A stretch of DNA of 64,000 bases from assembly GCA_039654915.1 (NCBI GenBank), contig CM077599.1:13394501-13458500 (forward strand), in the 5' to 3' direction. Shown here in pieces: positions 1 through 11,761 of the stretch. This stretch comes from Aquilaria yunnanensis (Eukaryota > Streptophyta > Magnoliopsida > Malvales > Thymelaeaceae). Each line of letters opens with the position of its first letter. Positions within the stretch are counted from its first letter, which is position 1. Below the pieces are notes generated by a model, which saw nothing but the letters and a program-made list of their open reading frames with translations, did no database searches and was not told the DNA's origin. Both the position numbers and the translations under genes were made by a program.

Positions 1-480
1 TTTTGGCCTTTATTTTTCTTGGAGGAAGAAGGGGAAAAAACAAGAGCAATCAAGGTAAATACATACTAAAGATCGCGGACCGTCGGATGCAATCATCTCC
101 GTGAAGAGAGATCATCGGAGACGCCGCGCCGTTCCTCAATCTCTCCTTCTGTCCTCTCAGTGACCCCTTGGTCGCAGACCCATCGTCCCCTTATCCATTA
201 TCTATTTGATTCAAAAAACGCAGGACCCCCTTTTGTATTTCGCCGATTCAGAAGTACAGCCGCGAAATTGTTGCTTGCAGGACCAGAAAACGAAGATTTG
301 TATCAGAATATGATTTTGGAGATCTGGTATTAGTACTCTTCTCCCTTTCCCTATACTCGACTCGTCTCTAGGGTTTCGTTGATTGATTGCTGCCAAACAA
401 GTTTGGATTCGCCTATCCTGTGTTTGGGTACGCGAAGGCGAAGCTACATATCGTGTTTCACTACATCAAATCTGTCAACA
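1..480 (+). promoter_or_regulatory. Promoter and 5' leader of the YEATS-domain gene
   Basis: This stretch lies directly upstream of the YAF9 start codon and has no convincing coding content. It is more GC-balanced than the intergenic DNA elsewhere in the window. CT-rich patches around 130-160 and 330-370 are typical of plant 5' leaders. A short upstream ATG near 308 could be a uORF if transcription starts before it. The reading frame is open upstream of the start back to about 379 but has no ATG there, so the ATG at 481 is preferred. The transcription start cannot be placed from sequence alone. Confidence 0.5.
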
Positions 481-2141
481 ATGGTTGGTGTCCAGAAGAA
501 GCTGAAAGATGTCGAAATAAGCGTTCCCATCGTGCATGGTAATGCTGCATTTTGGCTCGGGAAAAAGGCTAGCGAGTAAGTACTTCAAGCTAGTTGTTGT
601 GCTGGTGTAACTTGCATTGCTTCTCCGATTAGCTCTTTCAGATGTATAGACGAATCCTTATTTAAGTTCTGGAATACAGATACCAATCTCATAGGTGGAC
701 TGTGTATGTCCGCGGAGCTACAAACGAGGATCTTGGGGTGGTGATAAAACGTGTTGTTTTTCAGTTGCATTCGAGTTTTAATAATCCCACCAGGGTTGTG
801 GAGTCGCCACCTTTCGAGTTGTCGGAATGTGGATGGGGTGAATTTGAGATTGCAATTACACTTTATTTCCACAGTGATGTTTGTGACAAGCCTTTGAACT
901 TGTAAGTTTGCTTCTATTTTTTTTTTTTTTTCCTGGCTGTGCCTACTGGCTTTTATGTTGTTGCATGGTTGAAACTCGTGAAGTAGAGCAGAATAGGATT
1001 AGTTGGATGAGCATAAGGAAAATCTACTGAAGTTAAAACATGTTTCTCTATTGACTGGCATTTGATCCGCTGTAAAATCCATGACACCAGGGAATTGTAC
1101 TCCGTGTGCTAGTTTCTATCTGTTAGCCCGTACGGGGATGCTATAAAGTGCTTCTTTTTGTTCTTTTAGCTTTTCAAGATAAAACAATTTCCGTGGTATC
1201 TGTTAGTAATGTTATTATGGTTCCTGATTCTTGTGTTATCTTCCCATTGGAGATGCTGAAAGCCAGGCCGAAGAGGTTTGGCTTTGTAGCTTATTCTGAA
1301 GAAATTAAGCTCAATAGGCGTATGGATTTCATTTACACTAAAGGGTTGTATTACTGATGTTAGAACTTCCCAGGTATCACCATTTGAAGTTGTACCCAGA
1401 AGATGAAAATGGTCCCATGTCAACCAAAAAACCTGTGGTTGTGGAGTACTATGATGAGATTGTCTTCCCTGAACCTTCAGAGAGTTTCCTAGCTCGTGTT
1501 CAGAGTCATCCAGCAGTAACCTTTCCCAGATTGCCAGCTGGTTTTACTTTGCCTCCCCCTGGTTTGTTTCTCTATTAGTTTTCTTTGCCTAAGATTTTTT
1601 TTTTTTTTTTAATTTTGAGATTTTATTGGCATAATGGTGGTAATTATCCAGTATTTAAATACTGCAGTGCCTTTAGAAGATGAAAATAAAAGGAAGAGAG
1701 GTGACACTAAGGATCATCCCCTGAGCCAGTCGTTCATGAATTTCTCCGAGGCTGATGAGCTATTACAACTTGCAGCTGCTCGTCAGCAGGTTTGGGATTG
1801 TTTTCTGTGTTTTATTCTTACAATTATCAATAACTTTTCCTTCCCCACTTCAATGATACTTGTCTTGCTAACTGCTAAGCACCTCTAATTACATTCCAAG
1901 GGCTGCAATCCATGTTCGTATTTGTAAATTGTAAATCATTTGTCTATTAGCAATCTTATTTAAGGTTAATCTGTTTTTACCAATATGCTTGAAAGTCATT
2001 ACTTAACCTGAATACGATGTTTTCACTCTTCAATTCTGATGCAATCTAATCCAGGTTCAAGCTTATATCGCTAAGCTGAGACGACAGATCAGTGTTATTG
2101 ATGGGCAAAATCAACAGTTCAGATCAGCTTCGGAGCAGTGA
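481..2141 (+). CDS. YAF9A: YEATS-domain chromatin protein YAF9/GAS41 (TAF14-like)
   Basis: This gene encodes a nuclear reader of acylated histones, a shared subunit of the SWR1 and NuA4 chromatin complexes in plants and yeast. There are five coding exons: 481-575, 680-901, 1374-1561, 1668-1789 and 2055-2141. Junction phases close to give 237 residues. The start ATG sits in a good ACAATGG context. The YEATS domain covers roughly residues 8-145. It contains [19 protein letters not shown], the WTVYVRG strand and GWGEFEI, where W84 and F87 correspond to the acyl-lysine pocket aromatics of GAS41. The [10 protein letters not shown] and [16 protein letters not shown] blocks are typical of the plant family. 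A C-terminal coiled coil (about 195-230, [17 protein letters not shown]) is the expected partner-binding tail. Length is slightly shorter than the roughly 270-residue Arabidopsis protein, because the N-terminal extension is missing. An undetected upstream exon could supply it. The family call is secure; the paralogue choice (YAF9A rather than YAF9B) is less so. Confidence 0.93.
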
Positions 2142-2789
2142 ATTAGTTATACGGCATGTTTATCAATTTCCTATTCAGGCTTTAACTTATATTGCCACAA
2201 AACCATGTTTGATGTAGTTGTATATGTATGAAAATTTCTGTTACATTTAGATTAGTGTTGGATTTCATATTGAGCCTCGCTGTTTGCACATACATTTGCA
2301 CACACAAGACATAGAAGATGTCGATGAAGGCCCCACTAATCATAGCAGCAGAAGCAAAGCTCATCAAGATCACATTCTTTGTAACTTGCTTTCTTATCAA
2401 ATATGCAATCAGCTACTGCTGACGCAAGGTCCATATTCAGCTATCGATTTGCTCCAAGGCCCAAGCTTCTCCAAAGCGACCCCCCTGTCTCTTCCGCTCA
2501 AATCTTCACCACCCCAAAACTTTTAGACGTAACACAAGTTTGTCCTGCCACCACCGCACTAGGGGTTGCCGCTTCATATTCAGCTATCAATTTGCTCAGT
2601 TCACGGTCATTTTAGCACTAGGTTTGTGCTGCCTGCCCCTGTAGCTCAACGCGATCCACCGTCAACCTCCAATTCTCAGTGATGGTTGGAGTGAAATGAG
2701 ATATTTTCATGAAGAGGTGCGCAAAGGATCAGCTATGGGTTAAGTTTGGGACAGATTAGAAAGTCAATGTAGAGCACGTCCGTGTTCAG
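2142..2789. other. 3' flank of YAF9, no recognised gene
   Basis: The 3' UTR of YAF9 must lie in the first few hundred bases. Beyond about 2280 the composition is less AT-rich. A frame is open from about 2403 to 2615, rich in Ser, Ala and Pro, but I recognise no family in it. The word pattern 'catattcagctat' occurs twice (about 2432 and 2574), suggesting a short degenerate internal duplication. The segment may be a relic of another gene or of a repeat; nothing more can be supported. Confidence 0.3.
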
Positions 2790-2995
2790 TAGGGGTGAGC
2801 ATTATTCGAACAAAACTGAAAAAAACTAAAATGACTGATTATATTTTGATAAAATGATTCGGGTTTTTTTCTGTAGTTTAGTTGATTTAGTTTAAAATTA
2901 AATTTCATGTTTGGTTATCGGATTGATTATTGGATTATATAATTAAAATTAAATAAATTAAATAGTAATAAATATTTTATCATTATCCATAATGA

Positions 2996-3038
<43 letters not shown>

Positions 3039-3358
3039 TATTTCCTACTAATTTTTACCATTATCCATATTATATATATATAATTATTTCCTACTGATTT
3101 TGAACAATATGTTGCCTATTTTTCTTTAATTTTAGGTTTGCGAGGTAAAAAATTTTAATATATATCACATGTTTTTCATTTACTATGAGTCTAGGTCTTA
3201 GAAAGAGAATCGAATAAACTAAAATATAATTCACATGGTTCAAATCGATTTTGACATGTAATTTGGACAATTCGGATACACTTTGTAAAAATCAAAAATC
3301 AATCAAATTATTATGTTCAAATCAGTTTCAAACCAAACCAGCCGAATACCCACCTCTA
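2790..3358. mobile_element. Small non-autonomous element with TAGGGGTG / CACCTCTA ends
   Basis: The segment starts TAGGGGTGAGCA and ends CCCACCTCTA, near-inverse termini common in small hAT-type plant elements. The interior is very AT-rich and full of CGGATT/GATTATTGGATT words. The 8-bp flanks (GTGTTCAG and GCATTCGG) agree at only five positions, so any target duplication is decayed. A TA microsatellite lies inside. A related copy follows at 3524-4085. Confidence 0.5.
2999..3034. repeat. (TA)n microsatellite
   Basis: An uninterrupted run of about 18 TA units lies inside the small AT-rich element. Confidence 0.95.
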
Positions 3359-3360
3359 GC

Positions 3361-3510
3361 ATTCGGTTGATGCTTAATGTTTCAACGGAGGTTTCAAGAT
3401 GACATGGAAGTTGGCGATGCCTCTAAAGATGTGCACTCATTGGTGAAAGAGATGGCTGCAATGAGAAGGAAGGTGAAGGAGCATATGGGTTTTCAAGATG
3501 GTCACTAAAA
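3361..3510 (+). pseudogene. Short coding-like island between two related repeats
   Basis: One frame is open for about 43 codons and ends in TAA at 3508-3510. It runs through DMEVGDASKDVHSLVKEM and AAMRRKVKEHMGFQDG. Composition (Lys/Glu/Met-rich, helical heptad look) is protein-like and unlike the AT-rich DNA on both sides. I do not recognise the family. It looks like a fragment of a coiled-coil protein or a terminal exon left between two repeat copies. No splice partner was found. Confidence 0.3.
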
Positions 3511-3523
3511 GGTATTCATTATT

Positions 3524-4085
3524 TGGATAAAATTGAATAATCCAAATAGATTATTTTGATTAGATAAAGTGGTTCGATTATTTGGTTATTCAGTTCGGAT
3601 TGGATTAAAACTGAATTTCATATTTGGTTGCCAGATCGATTATTGGTTCCTAAACTTAAAACTAAACAAACCCAATCAATTTAAAAGTAATACATATTTT
3701 ATAATTATATCCATCAACCCTACATATATAAGGTCATTTTTGTTTAATTTTGGACTATATGTTATGAATTAAGCCTTAAATTTAAATATAAATTGGAATA
3801 TTATCAATTTTTTATCATTTTTTTCAACTTATATATATTTTTTCAATTATTACCATGTGTTTAGTTCTAATAAAAAAGAATTAAATCATAAAAATTGGAT
3901 CAACTGCATTATAATTTGGATGATTCAGATAAAAATTGAAAAAAATAAATTATAATTCAGATGGTTCAGGTTGATTTTAATATATAATTCGGATGATTTA
4001 GATCAAATTTATAAAAATAAAAAATAAATCAGATTGTTCTATTTGGATTTGTTCCAAACAGATCTAATTGAACGAACACCCTAGA
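3524..4085. repeat. Second, diverged copy of the 2790-3358 repeat
   Basis: The order of words matches the first copy in the same orientation: GGTTATTCAGTTCGGATTG, 'gaatttcatatttggttg', 'gatcgattattgg', a 'taatacatattttat' block, and an end reading 'acaccctagagg'. Divergence is high, so the two copies probably inserted independently or duplicated long ago. No coding content. Confidence 0.55.
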
Positions 4086-4631
4086 GGTCACCATAGACTC
4101 TTTAAGTAATAATCTTCCTGATGATGCCGCCACTTAATTCTTCATTAGGTGGAAAATTGTTTTTCCAAAGAATACAAAAAGAAAAATCAAATACAAAATA
4201 CATTTTGTTTCATTTTCCATTACAAAATTTTCCTAATCTAAACCGATCTTAATTCTGTTTGAAAAAATTTAGTGAATGGTACATCAACTAGCAGCTCGGG
4301 AGACCGATGGTACATTAGTAATATAGATACTATAAGCTTGGCAGAGGTTGAGGTAACCTCAACTAGTTCTCACATTAATTAATTAATTAGCTACATGTGG
4401 AAGAAGATGATGCAAGAGATGATGAAGATGAGGACGCTGAGGCAGCCACCTGCAAGACGAGGAACTGACCTGACCAGATCATTGCCGCCATTTTATCACT
4501 GCCCTGATGATATATGTTGCTGTTCACATTGCAGTTGATCTGCTAGTGCTTCTGTTTTTTTAACACGGTCAAGTAAAGCGAGCAGTTCAATTTATTCTTT
4601 TGATTTGCCCTGAACAAGAACTATAAAATTA
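4086..4631. other. AT-rich intergenic DNA
   Basis: No open frame with protein-like composition, RNA gene or clear repeat boundary is visible here. A patch around 4400-4450 is rich in GATGATG triplets but carries no supported gene. Confidence 0.5.
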
Positions 4632-6593
4632 GGGCTTTTTACAGTTACCCCAAACTTTAGGTAATATTACACTCTTAAAGTTTGAAAATCTACATTTATC
4701 TCTTATTTTTTTAATGACATCAATTAGCTTTCGGTCAAAATTACAGCTAACTATATTAAATTTAGTTTGGTTTACAATTATACCTAAGACTTTAGAAATT
4801 TACAATTTTCCAAAATTGTCATTCCCTTCCTCATCTCTCCACTTCCATTCTCTTGCGCCTCCACTTCAACTCATCTATCTTCATCCCTCCTGGCCTCCTT
4901 ATGCAACTTCTTCTTCTACTCCAAACCCCTAGCCGGCACTCCTCAAGCCCTTGATGGCGACCGTGCAGTTGCTACATTGAGATGCCAAACCAAGGCCACT
5001 AACTCAGGGTCCCTCATCTTCACTTTCCTCACCAACACCACCTACGTCGTTGACCGTGGGATGCTCCAGACATGTCAAGATTGCAACAGTTACATCGCTT
5101 CCAAACTTTAGGCCACCAATAATGAGTTCAACTCTAATTCCTACGATGCCTTTTTGGAGGATGTCAATACGGCGTCCAATGCCACATAGAAATGCAAATA
5201 TGAAGCCCAAGGGTCGGCCTTGGTTGAGCTCAACTGCACATTTCTCAAGCTTTGTAAAATTTGCATTGTTTCTATTAAGTTTTTCGGTCTCAAAAATTTG
5301 AATTTGCTTCTTAACTAAAAGTTATATAAGTCATCTATGTAAGTCTTATTATGATAAAGATCTGTTTATATATAAAAGTAACAAAAAACATAATAATGAT
5401 GTCAATATAAAAAATTGTAAAGCTCATCAAATTTTCTAAAAGTTTGCAAAATACTCATGCCCATATTAGTAGAAAATACAATATAAGCCTTTAATTATTT
5501 GAATTTAATTATTAGAGATAAATTTTATATTTAATTTTTTATTTGTCCCATCATATTTTAATTATTAACAATATAATATTTAGTTCCAATTATTTGCCTC
5601 CAATTTTGAATAGAGTTTATGGAGTCAAATATTTTATTTGATTCATTTTATTTGTATTCAATATATATTAATTAGTGACGAATATAATATATGCTTCTAA
5701 GCTTTTGCCTCAAATTTCAAATATAGGTATTGGAGACAAATGCTCTATTTACCCCATTATATTTGTCTCAAAAGCTAATTCCTCATGTAATGAATTCAAA
5801 ATAAAACAAAAGGAAAAAATTAAAATAGGAAATGTTGAAAAACAATTTATTTTGAAAATATGAGGTAAAACAACACTGCTACATATTTGACAATGATCCT
5901 AATAAATGAGTTATTAGTAATTATTTTGATATATAGAGATTATTCTCTTAACTTGAATAATATTGATTGAAACTTTATATTTAAAAATGTTGAAAAAGTA
6001 TTTTTTTTAACACTTTTTGAAAAATCTTGGTATTTCTCTTCATTTTTCTTTTTCTTAGTTGGCTACAAAAAAAATATTTTCTAAAATTATTATTCAAGTG
6101 ATTATTAATTAGATATTTAAATGATATAGCTCTAAATAAAAAATTAATTGAAGCGGCTAAAGGCATTGAAGCATTAGTCTTCCTCTTCTTTCTTTCGATT
6201 TGCATCGACTCACAGAAGAACAAGTGAGGTAAATTTGGGTAAGTCTAAATGAGTTGAGTCGACGAGGACAAGTGATTTTGGGGACGAGGTCAAGGAAGGA
6301 GGTAATGGAGCAAGAAGGCAGAGTTATATAAGGAGCAGGTGAAGCAGCGGAGATGGATAGGGTTAATTTGGCGGTAGCGAAGAATAGAAGAGAGGTGAGA
6401 AAGGGAAGAATATTTTTGGAAAATTTTAGATTTCAAAAATTTTGGTATAATTGTAAACCAGATTAAATTTAAGATAGCTGACTGTAATTTTGACCAATAG
6501 TGTTAAAAAAGTAAGGAGAGAACTATAAATTTTTAAACCTTAAATGGATAAGTGTAATATCATCTAAAATTCAAAATCAGTTGTAAAAAACCC
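4632..6593. mobile_element. MULE-like element with ~200-bp inverted ends and captured DNA
   Basis: The left end (from GGGCTTTTTACAGTTA) and the right end (to TTGTAAAAAACCC) are inverted copies over roughly 200 bp. Matching landmarks include 'taatattacact', 'aattacagctaacta' and 'tggtttacaattata'. Flanking 9-mers ATAAAATTA and ATAAAAATG match at seven of nine positions, consistent with an old Mutator-type target duplication. No transposase frame is present, so the element is non-autonomous. The interior holds a GC-richer, gene-like insert (4860-5270), which is the organisation of a Pack-MULE. Confidence 0.75.
4860..5270 (+). pseudogene. Captured, stop-damaged coding fragment inside the MULE
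   Basis: A single frame reads through about 130 codons with two in-frame TAG stops (near 5109 and 5187). It passes a hydrophobic Leu/Ser stretch resembling a signal peptide, then ALDGDRAVATLRCQTKAT, LQTCQDCNSYIASKL, YDAFLEDVNTASNAT and ALVELNCTFLKLC. The spaced cysteines and the leader suggest a secreted cysteine-rich protein. I do not recognise the family with confidence. GC content is clearly higher than the surrounding element. The stops show it is not a working gene. Confidence 0.45.
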
Positions 6594-6957
6594 ATAAAAA
6601 TGCTGTAGAGGATAGAAGAAGAGCAAACCTGATTCACAACTTCTCCGTAGCTATAAATGATAGAGAGTACATATGGAGAGTAGAAACAAAAGCAGCGAGC
6701 CGAATGCGTATAATACCCCCTCCAAAAAAATTTCAGTTTTCATTTTTTTCGTGAAAATTGTGGATATTTGGACACGTAAATATGTTATATGGTATTCTTT
6801 TTCAAATTTACATTTGACAAATAATGTAATTATTTTTCAATCATTTTAAAAATTCTGACACAATCGTACTGATTTTAAGTAAAAAGTACAAACTATGTCT
6901 AATCATATACATTTTAAAAGGACTTTAAGTACAAAGTACAAACTATGCCTAATAATA

Positions 6958-7197
6958 TACTATCTCCATCTTATATTCTTTTTATCATTTGAGTTTTTTT
7001 ACATAGTTTAACTTAAATTTATTTATATTAGTATTTGTTAGAAAAAATTTTAAAAATATATATTTGAAAATTATATATCTTGATTTATCAATCTTATATA
7101 AATATTTTTTATTTATATACTAAAATGTTAAAAATATAAAATTATAAATTAATTACTGAAAAGTAAATGGTACAAAGAATATGGAATAGAGAGAGTA
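6958..7197. mobile_element. Stowaway-like MITE
   Basis: Begins TACTATCTCCATCTTATATTC and ends GGAATAGAGAGAGTA, near-inverse CTCCCTCC-type termini flanked by TA. It is about 240 bp and AT-rich throughout. It shares an interior (words like 'acttaaatttatttatatta' and 'tttatatac') with the other members at 12383, 42227 and 55919. Confidence 0.75.
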
Positions 7198-7489
7198 CAT
7201 TTTAAAAACAAATTTTAATTGACTCATAAGCTTAAAATTAAGTCCACATTTGTACGTTCCTTTTATCTTGCTTTAATCTTCACATATATGAGCTAGAAGA
7301 GCAAAATTTGGAAGAAATTGTATAAATATATAAATGCAACAAATATTTTCAGACACAATAAAAAATGAAAAATGGCATACATTTTAAAATATAGGGAGTA
7401 TGAATTTTGGATGATTTGCGAATTAATCATCACATATAAAATGGTAATTGCAAAAACAATGAATGTAATGCATATATGTTTAAATAGAT

Positions 7490-9120
7490 ATAGCATAAAT
7501 TTTACATTTTTACCCCTTACTATTGTAAAAAAATCCCTCACAAGAGGACATTCTATACCCTATGGGTACGACTCCTAGAGCAAACAACCATCTGCCGCCA
7601 CAACCACCACCTCCTCCACTGAGAACCACCACAAATTTAACTCCCATTGAGCAAAGTTGAAGTTGGAGCAGCGATTGAAGCGAGACGAATCCAGGAGTGG
7701 GGACTAGAGGAGGCGAAGGACGAGGATCTGAGCGGAAGATCAATGACAAGAAACAGCGATCTAAGGTCAGAAGTGGCAACCGAATGAGGCAAAGCCAGGA
7801 GCAACAATCGGATGAGGCAAAGGGCAAGGCTCCGAGTGGAAGATCAGTGACGATCATCAGCAATCTGAGGCGAGGCGACGCTGATCCGAGGCGAGACGGG
7901 GCGATTCGAGATGAGGCGGCATGATTCGAGCCGAGACGACGAGATCCGATAGGAGGCAAGGCAAGGCACGGTGAGGTGAAGGGAGGAAAGCGATGAGGGG
8001 AGGCTGGGCGTGGAGGGAGGGCGGGCTGTGGGGGCAGAGGGTGTAAAGGGAGGGTTGCGGCTGTGGAAAGAAGGTGGCAGAGAAGAAATGAGAGATGAAA
8101 AAGATGAGAAGGAGAAGACTGATTTTTTTTCCAAAAGAAAAATAATTTTTTTGTTAGTTATTGTTTAGACACTTTTGTATTACACTTTAGACATTTTTAA
8201 ATTTCTATTTATACACTTTTTTATTCATTGAATAATATACCTTTATTTGAACACTTCTTTAAATATTTAGACATTTTACATTTTTATTTGAACACTTTTA
8301 TATATTTAGTCAGACACTTATTTTAATTATTTCAAACACTTATTTTCTAAAGATAACAAATTATTCACAAGTTATTTAGTCATACACTTTTACATATTTC
8401 TTTAGACATTTTTCAATATTCAATTAGACAATTTTTACTTATTGGTTTATACATTTTTTTATTATTTCAAATGGTTATTTTTTTAAGATAATAAAATATT
8501 GTTCACAAGTTGATTCTATCTTTTTTTTTTTTACACTTCTATATATTTATTTACACATTTTTCAATATTCAATCAGACACTTATTCTTATAACTTCAAAC
8601 ACTTTTAATTTCACACTATAATAAATTATTTTTATATTACTTCGCAGACACTTCCACAAACTATACTAGACATATTTACATTTTATTGTAGACACTTTTG
8701 TGGTTCAGAAGCAACAAGGATGCTACTTGGAGGCAATGATCGGCGCAATCCGGTAAATGACAATGCCAAGATTTTGAGGTGATCGACAGTGTGAGATCTG
8801 GATACGAGTAGCAATGCGATCCGAATGTGAGGGACGGTGAGTGACGACAAGATTCAGAGGTGAGCAGTTGCAAGATCTGAAGGCGGATGATGACTACAAT
8901 ATCTAGAGGTGGTTGATGATTGCAAGATTTGGAAACAGTGACTGTTCGTCGTCGTTGTCATCGGAAGCGGCAGAACCGGCGACAGATGTGGGGTTTCAAG
9001 GATGATGATGAGTTTTAGTCCAAGGGCAAATTAGTCAATTTATTTACTAAGTTATGGGTTATATATAGGAGAATTATGAATAAATTAGTATGTCTAATTA
9101 GATATAGGTCTATAATATAA
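7490..9120. repeat. Composite AT-rich repeat, copy 1 (ACACTTTTACATAT family)
   Basis: A GC-rich purine-biased block (7680-8130, repeated GAGGCGAG and GATCCGAGG words) is followed by about 550 bp of degenerate repeats of 'agacacttttacatatt'. A second GATC-rich block follows (8740-8990), then a tail containing 'gagttttagtccaagggcaaattagtcaa'-type sequence and ending near 9120. The same order of last three blocks appears at 20130-20347 plus 23286-24245, showing a dispersed repeat family. Open frames in the GC-rich block are low-complexity Arg/Gly/Ser strings and are not believed to be genes. Confidence 0.6.
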
Positions 9121-9606
9121 AAACTAAATTACAAAACTCAAATATTTTGTGTCCTCACATCACCTAGTTTAGGCGGTGAAAGGGACATTCATCCTCAAAG
9201 ACTACAGGATATTAGATCCAAGGTTATCAAAGTAGGGATTCTACCTAGAGTTTTTTTAGTTTTTATACAATTGTAAAGTTGTAAAAAGTTGTAAAGTTGT
9301 AATATTCTACCAAAAAACTTACAAAAAATGGAAAAAATAAACTCATCAAACTTATCTTAAGAAGTTCATATTTCATAAAAGTTTAACTTATTAAGTTTCC
9401 AATACCATTAATAAAGTATAATATTATAGACATACAACATAAGAATTAAGATTTATATGTGTTGTTACTAATTCAAATGGAAGCCGAAATATCTTTATAG
9501 AGTAAATGCATTTTAGGTGGCCTTTTTGAACCAATAAAAGATGTTGGTGGAAAAAGTGAAATGAAGCACAAGTTGGATGGCTTATTAGGGGTTAGCCATG
9601 GGACAT
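9121..9606. other. AT-rich intergenic DNA
   Basis: No gene, RNA or bounded element is visible between the composite repeat and the next MULE. A short tandem pattern of 'gttgtaaa' words occurs near 9270-9300. Confidence 0.5.
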
Positions 9607-10547
9607 GTGAAATTGCACCCGTGGCCCCTAATCTTTTACTATTGTCCTATTTTTGACCCCAACCACAAAACTTTGCATAAGAAGCCCTCAATCTCAATTT
9701 TTTGTTCCATTTTTTACCTTTAGAGAATGGAAACCATTAAAATTGACGAAACTGGCCACATAGCATGCCAACGTGGGGTGATTTGTCACATGACATAATA
9801 ATCAACTACTGATGATGGCGTAGAAAAGAAGAAAACTAATAAAAAATGAAAATTTGGAAAAATGAAATAATCAAAAAAGAAAGAAAATGCAAAAAAAAAA
9901 AAAAAAAAAAAAGCAAAACCTAGATTCGGCCAATCCCCTCCGATAATCCAGTGACCAAAGCCAACAATTTGTAGATAATTCCCAATGAGCCTTCGTCCCC
10001 TAGTGCAACACCGTCGCAGTCTCCTCCCACGTTCATTTTCCTAGTGCCTCCGCTTCGATCGATGGCCTAAAGACACCACCATCACCTCGCAGATTTGGCT
10101 CTCCACTCATGCCAGATCTCACCATACTGGATGAAGGTTCTTCAGGAATCGTCGGCTTTGGGTTGCAAATCGTTGCGGCTCTGGGTTGTGAATCTCATAG
10201 TGGAATCGTTGACTTGTCGGAAGGGATTGGCCGGATATGGGTTTTCCTTTCTTTTTTTTCCTTATGTTTTTTTTTATTTTTTTATTATTTCCTTTTTCCA
10301 TATTTTCATTTTTTATTAGTTTTCTTCTTCTCCACATCATCGCCAACAATTGATTATTGTATCATGTGGCAAATTGCCCCACGCTAGCATGCCATGTGGC
10401 CAATTCCTTCAATTTTAAAGGTTTCCGTCTTCTAAAGATCTAAAATGGAACAAAAAATTAAAGTTAAGGATTTTTCATGCGACGTTTTTAGGTTATGGTC
10501 CAAAATATAACATTAATAAAATATTAGGAGCCACGGGTGCAATTTAC
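9607..10547. mobile_element. MULE-like element with ~300-bp inverted ends
   Basis: The left end starts GTGAAATTGCACCCGTGGC and the right end finishes GCCACGGGTGCAATTTAC. The inverted match continues through 'atttttgacc', 'gaaaccattaaaattg' and 'gccacatagcatgcca', then into 'gaagaaaactaataaaaaa'. It reaches about 300 bp per side, so most of the element is arms. A 20-base A run (about 9892) lies at the inner end of the left arm. No transposase is present. The same terminal family bounds the large element at 42920-49831. Confidence 0.75.
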
Positions 10548-10897
10548 CATAGATGATGGAGTTAGCTCTTTAGGGGGCAAGTGTAGGCATTTAGAACAAA
10601 GAGAACACAAGTGTAGGTTTGACTATACCTCAAGAGGGGTTTTGGTCAATTTACCAAAAAATATAATCTATTTTTCATCTTTTTTCTCGTCTTCTTCATT
10701 TGTTCTCTCGTTCGGAAGTGGGAAAAACATGACAGAACTTGCATGAAACTACATGTATGTTTTTTTTTTTGTTGTTGACTAAATTTTGAGATAAAAGTAA
10801 CCAAATTGAGGATAAAATCATGGATTGTTGTCTTAGTTGGTATAGTCATATTAAAAGGAAATTAACAAATGTGGCAGTTTCTAAAAGCGATAAGTTA

Positions 10898-11761
10898 CTA
10901 GGTAGGATAAATATCCTATCGACCAACGATGAAAAAAATAAAAAAAGTTCCAACATCATTTTTATTTAAAAACTTCTCGTTATTTACTTAACTTCTTTAA
11001 CTTAACAACACTTCCACAATTGTTAATAACTTTTAATTCCTTGACCTCACTCTGACGATGCAAGTAGTCAAAGAGAAAAGAAAAATCTTAAAATAGACTA
11101 GACAAATAAAAATCCCTGTTGATGCCTTATTCACTTCCGCCTCCAGCAATGAAGCTAGCTAAAATGGCTACCGGCTACATTGCCCTTGTACCGTGAACCA
11201 AAAATGAGCAACGAATATTGCCCCTGTTTTCCATTTGCTGACTAGATCTATCTGAAAGAAACTTAACGTAGGAGAGGAAGGGAGGAGATTCCGGCATTGG
11301 CAATCATTATATTGAACAACTTATGTCATATAAAGAGTTCAATATTTTGGAATCTTATTTTCTCTTCAACATGTTGTCGTAAAGTGCCTTTGATTTCATA
11401 TTTCATATGCTTCCGTCAGAAATTGCTTTGGAATTATTCCATATTTCATATGCCTTTGATCTTCCATTTCCTTTTTATCCATTTCTGCAAAACCAGTTTT
11501 TTACCCCTTTTCTTTTTTCCAGCAGCAAAAAACTGCAAACTAGTTCTACTATTTGCGGGAACCATTAATTTGTTTTTTCTTGCTCTTTTATACAAGCAAT
11601 ACGAACGTGTCAAGGTAACATTGTTGGTTGTGATGATTGTTAAAGCTTAACATTTTTAAGTTAATTAAAGAGTTAAGAAAATAATAAAAACTTCCAAATA
11701 AAAATGGTGGTGGCAATTTTTTTTTTTTCTACTACGGTGGATAGAATATTTATCCTACTAG
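10898..11761. mobile_element. TIR element with CTAGGTAGGATAAATAT ends
   Basis: The left end CTAGGTAGGATAAATATCC and the right end (reverse complement CTAGTAGGATAAATATTC) are inverted copies. The match extends about 130 bp through 'catttttattt', 'acttcttaact'-like and 'ttaacaat' landmarks. No clear target duplication was seen. An interior frame of about 117 codons (11297-11650) is Phe/Leu/Ile-rich, matches nothing I know, and probably reflects low-complexity pyrimidine DNA. Confidence 0.6.

Noticed and set aside
7510..7959. A 149-codon minus-strand frame rich in Ser, Leu, Pro and Arg
   Set aside because: It covers a purine/pyrimidine-biased repeat block and has no recognisable domain. The opposite strand is equally open, as expected of low-complexity DNA.
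11297..11650. A 117-codon plus-strand frame inside a TIR element
   Set aside because: Composition is dominated by Phe, Leu, Ile and Cys from T-rich DNA. There is no known motif and no conserved start context.
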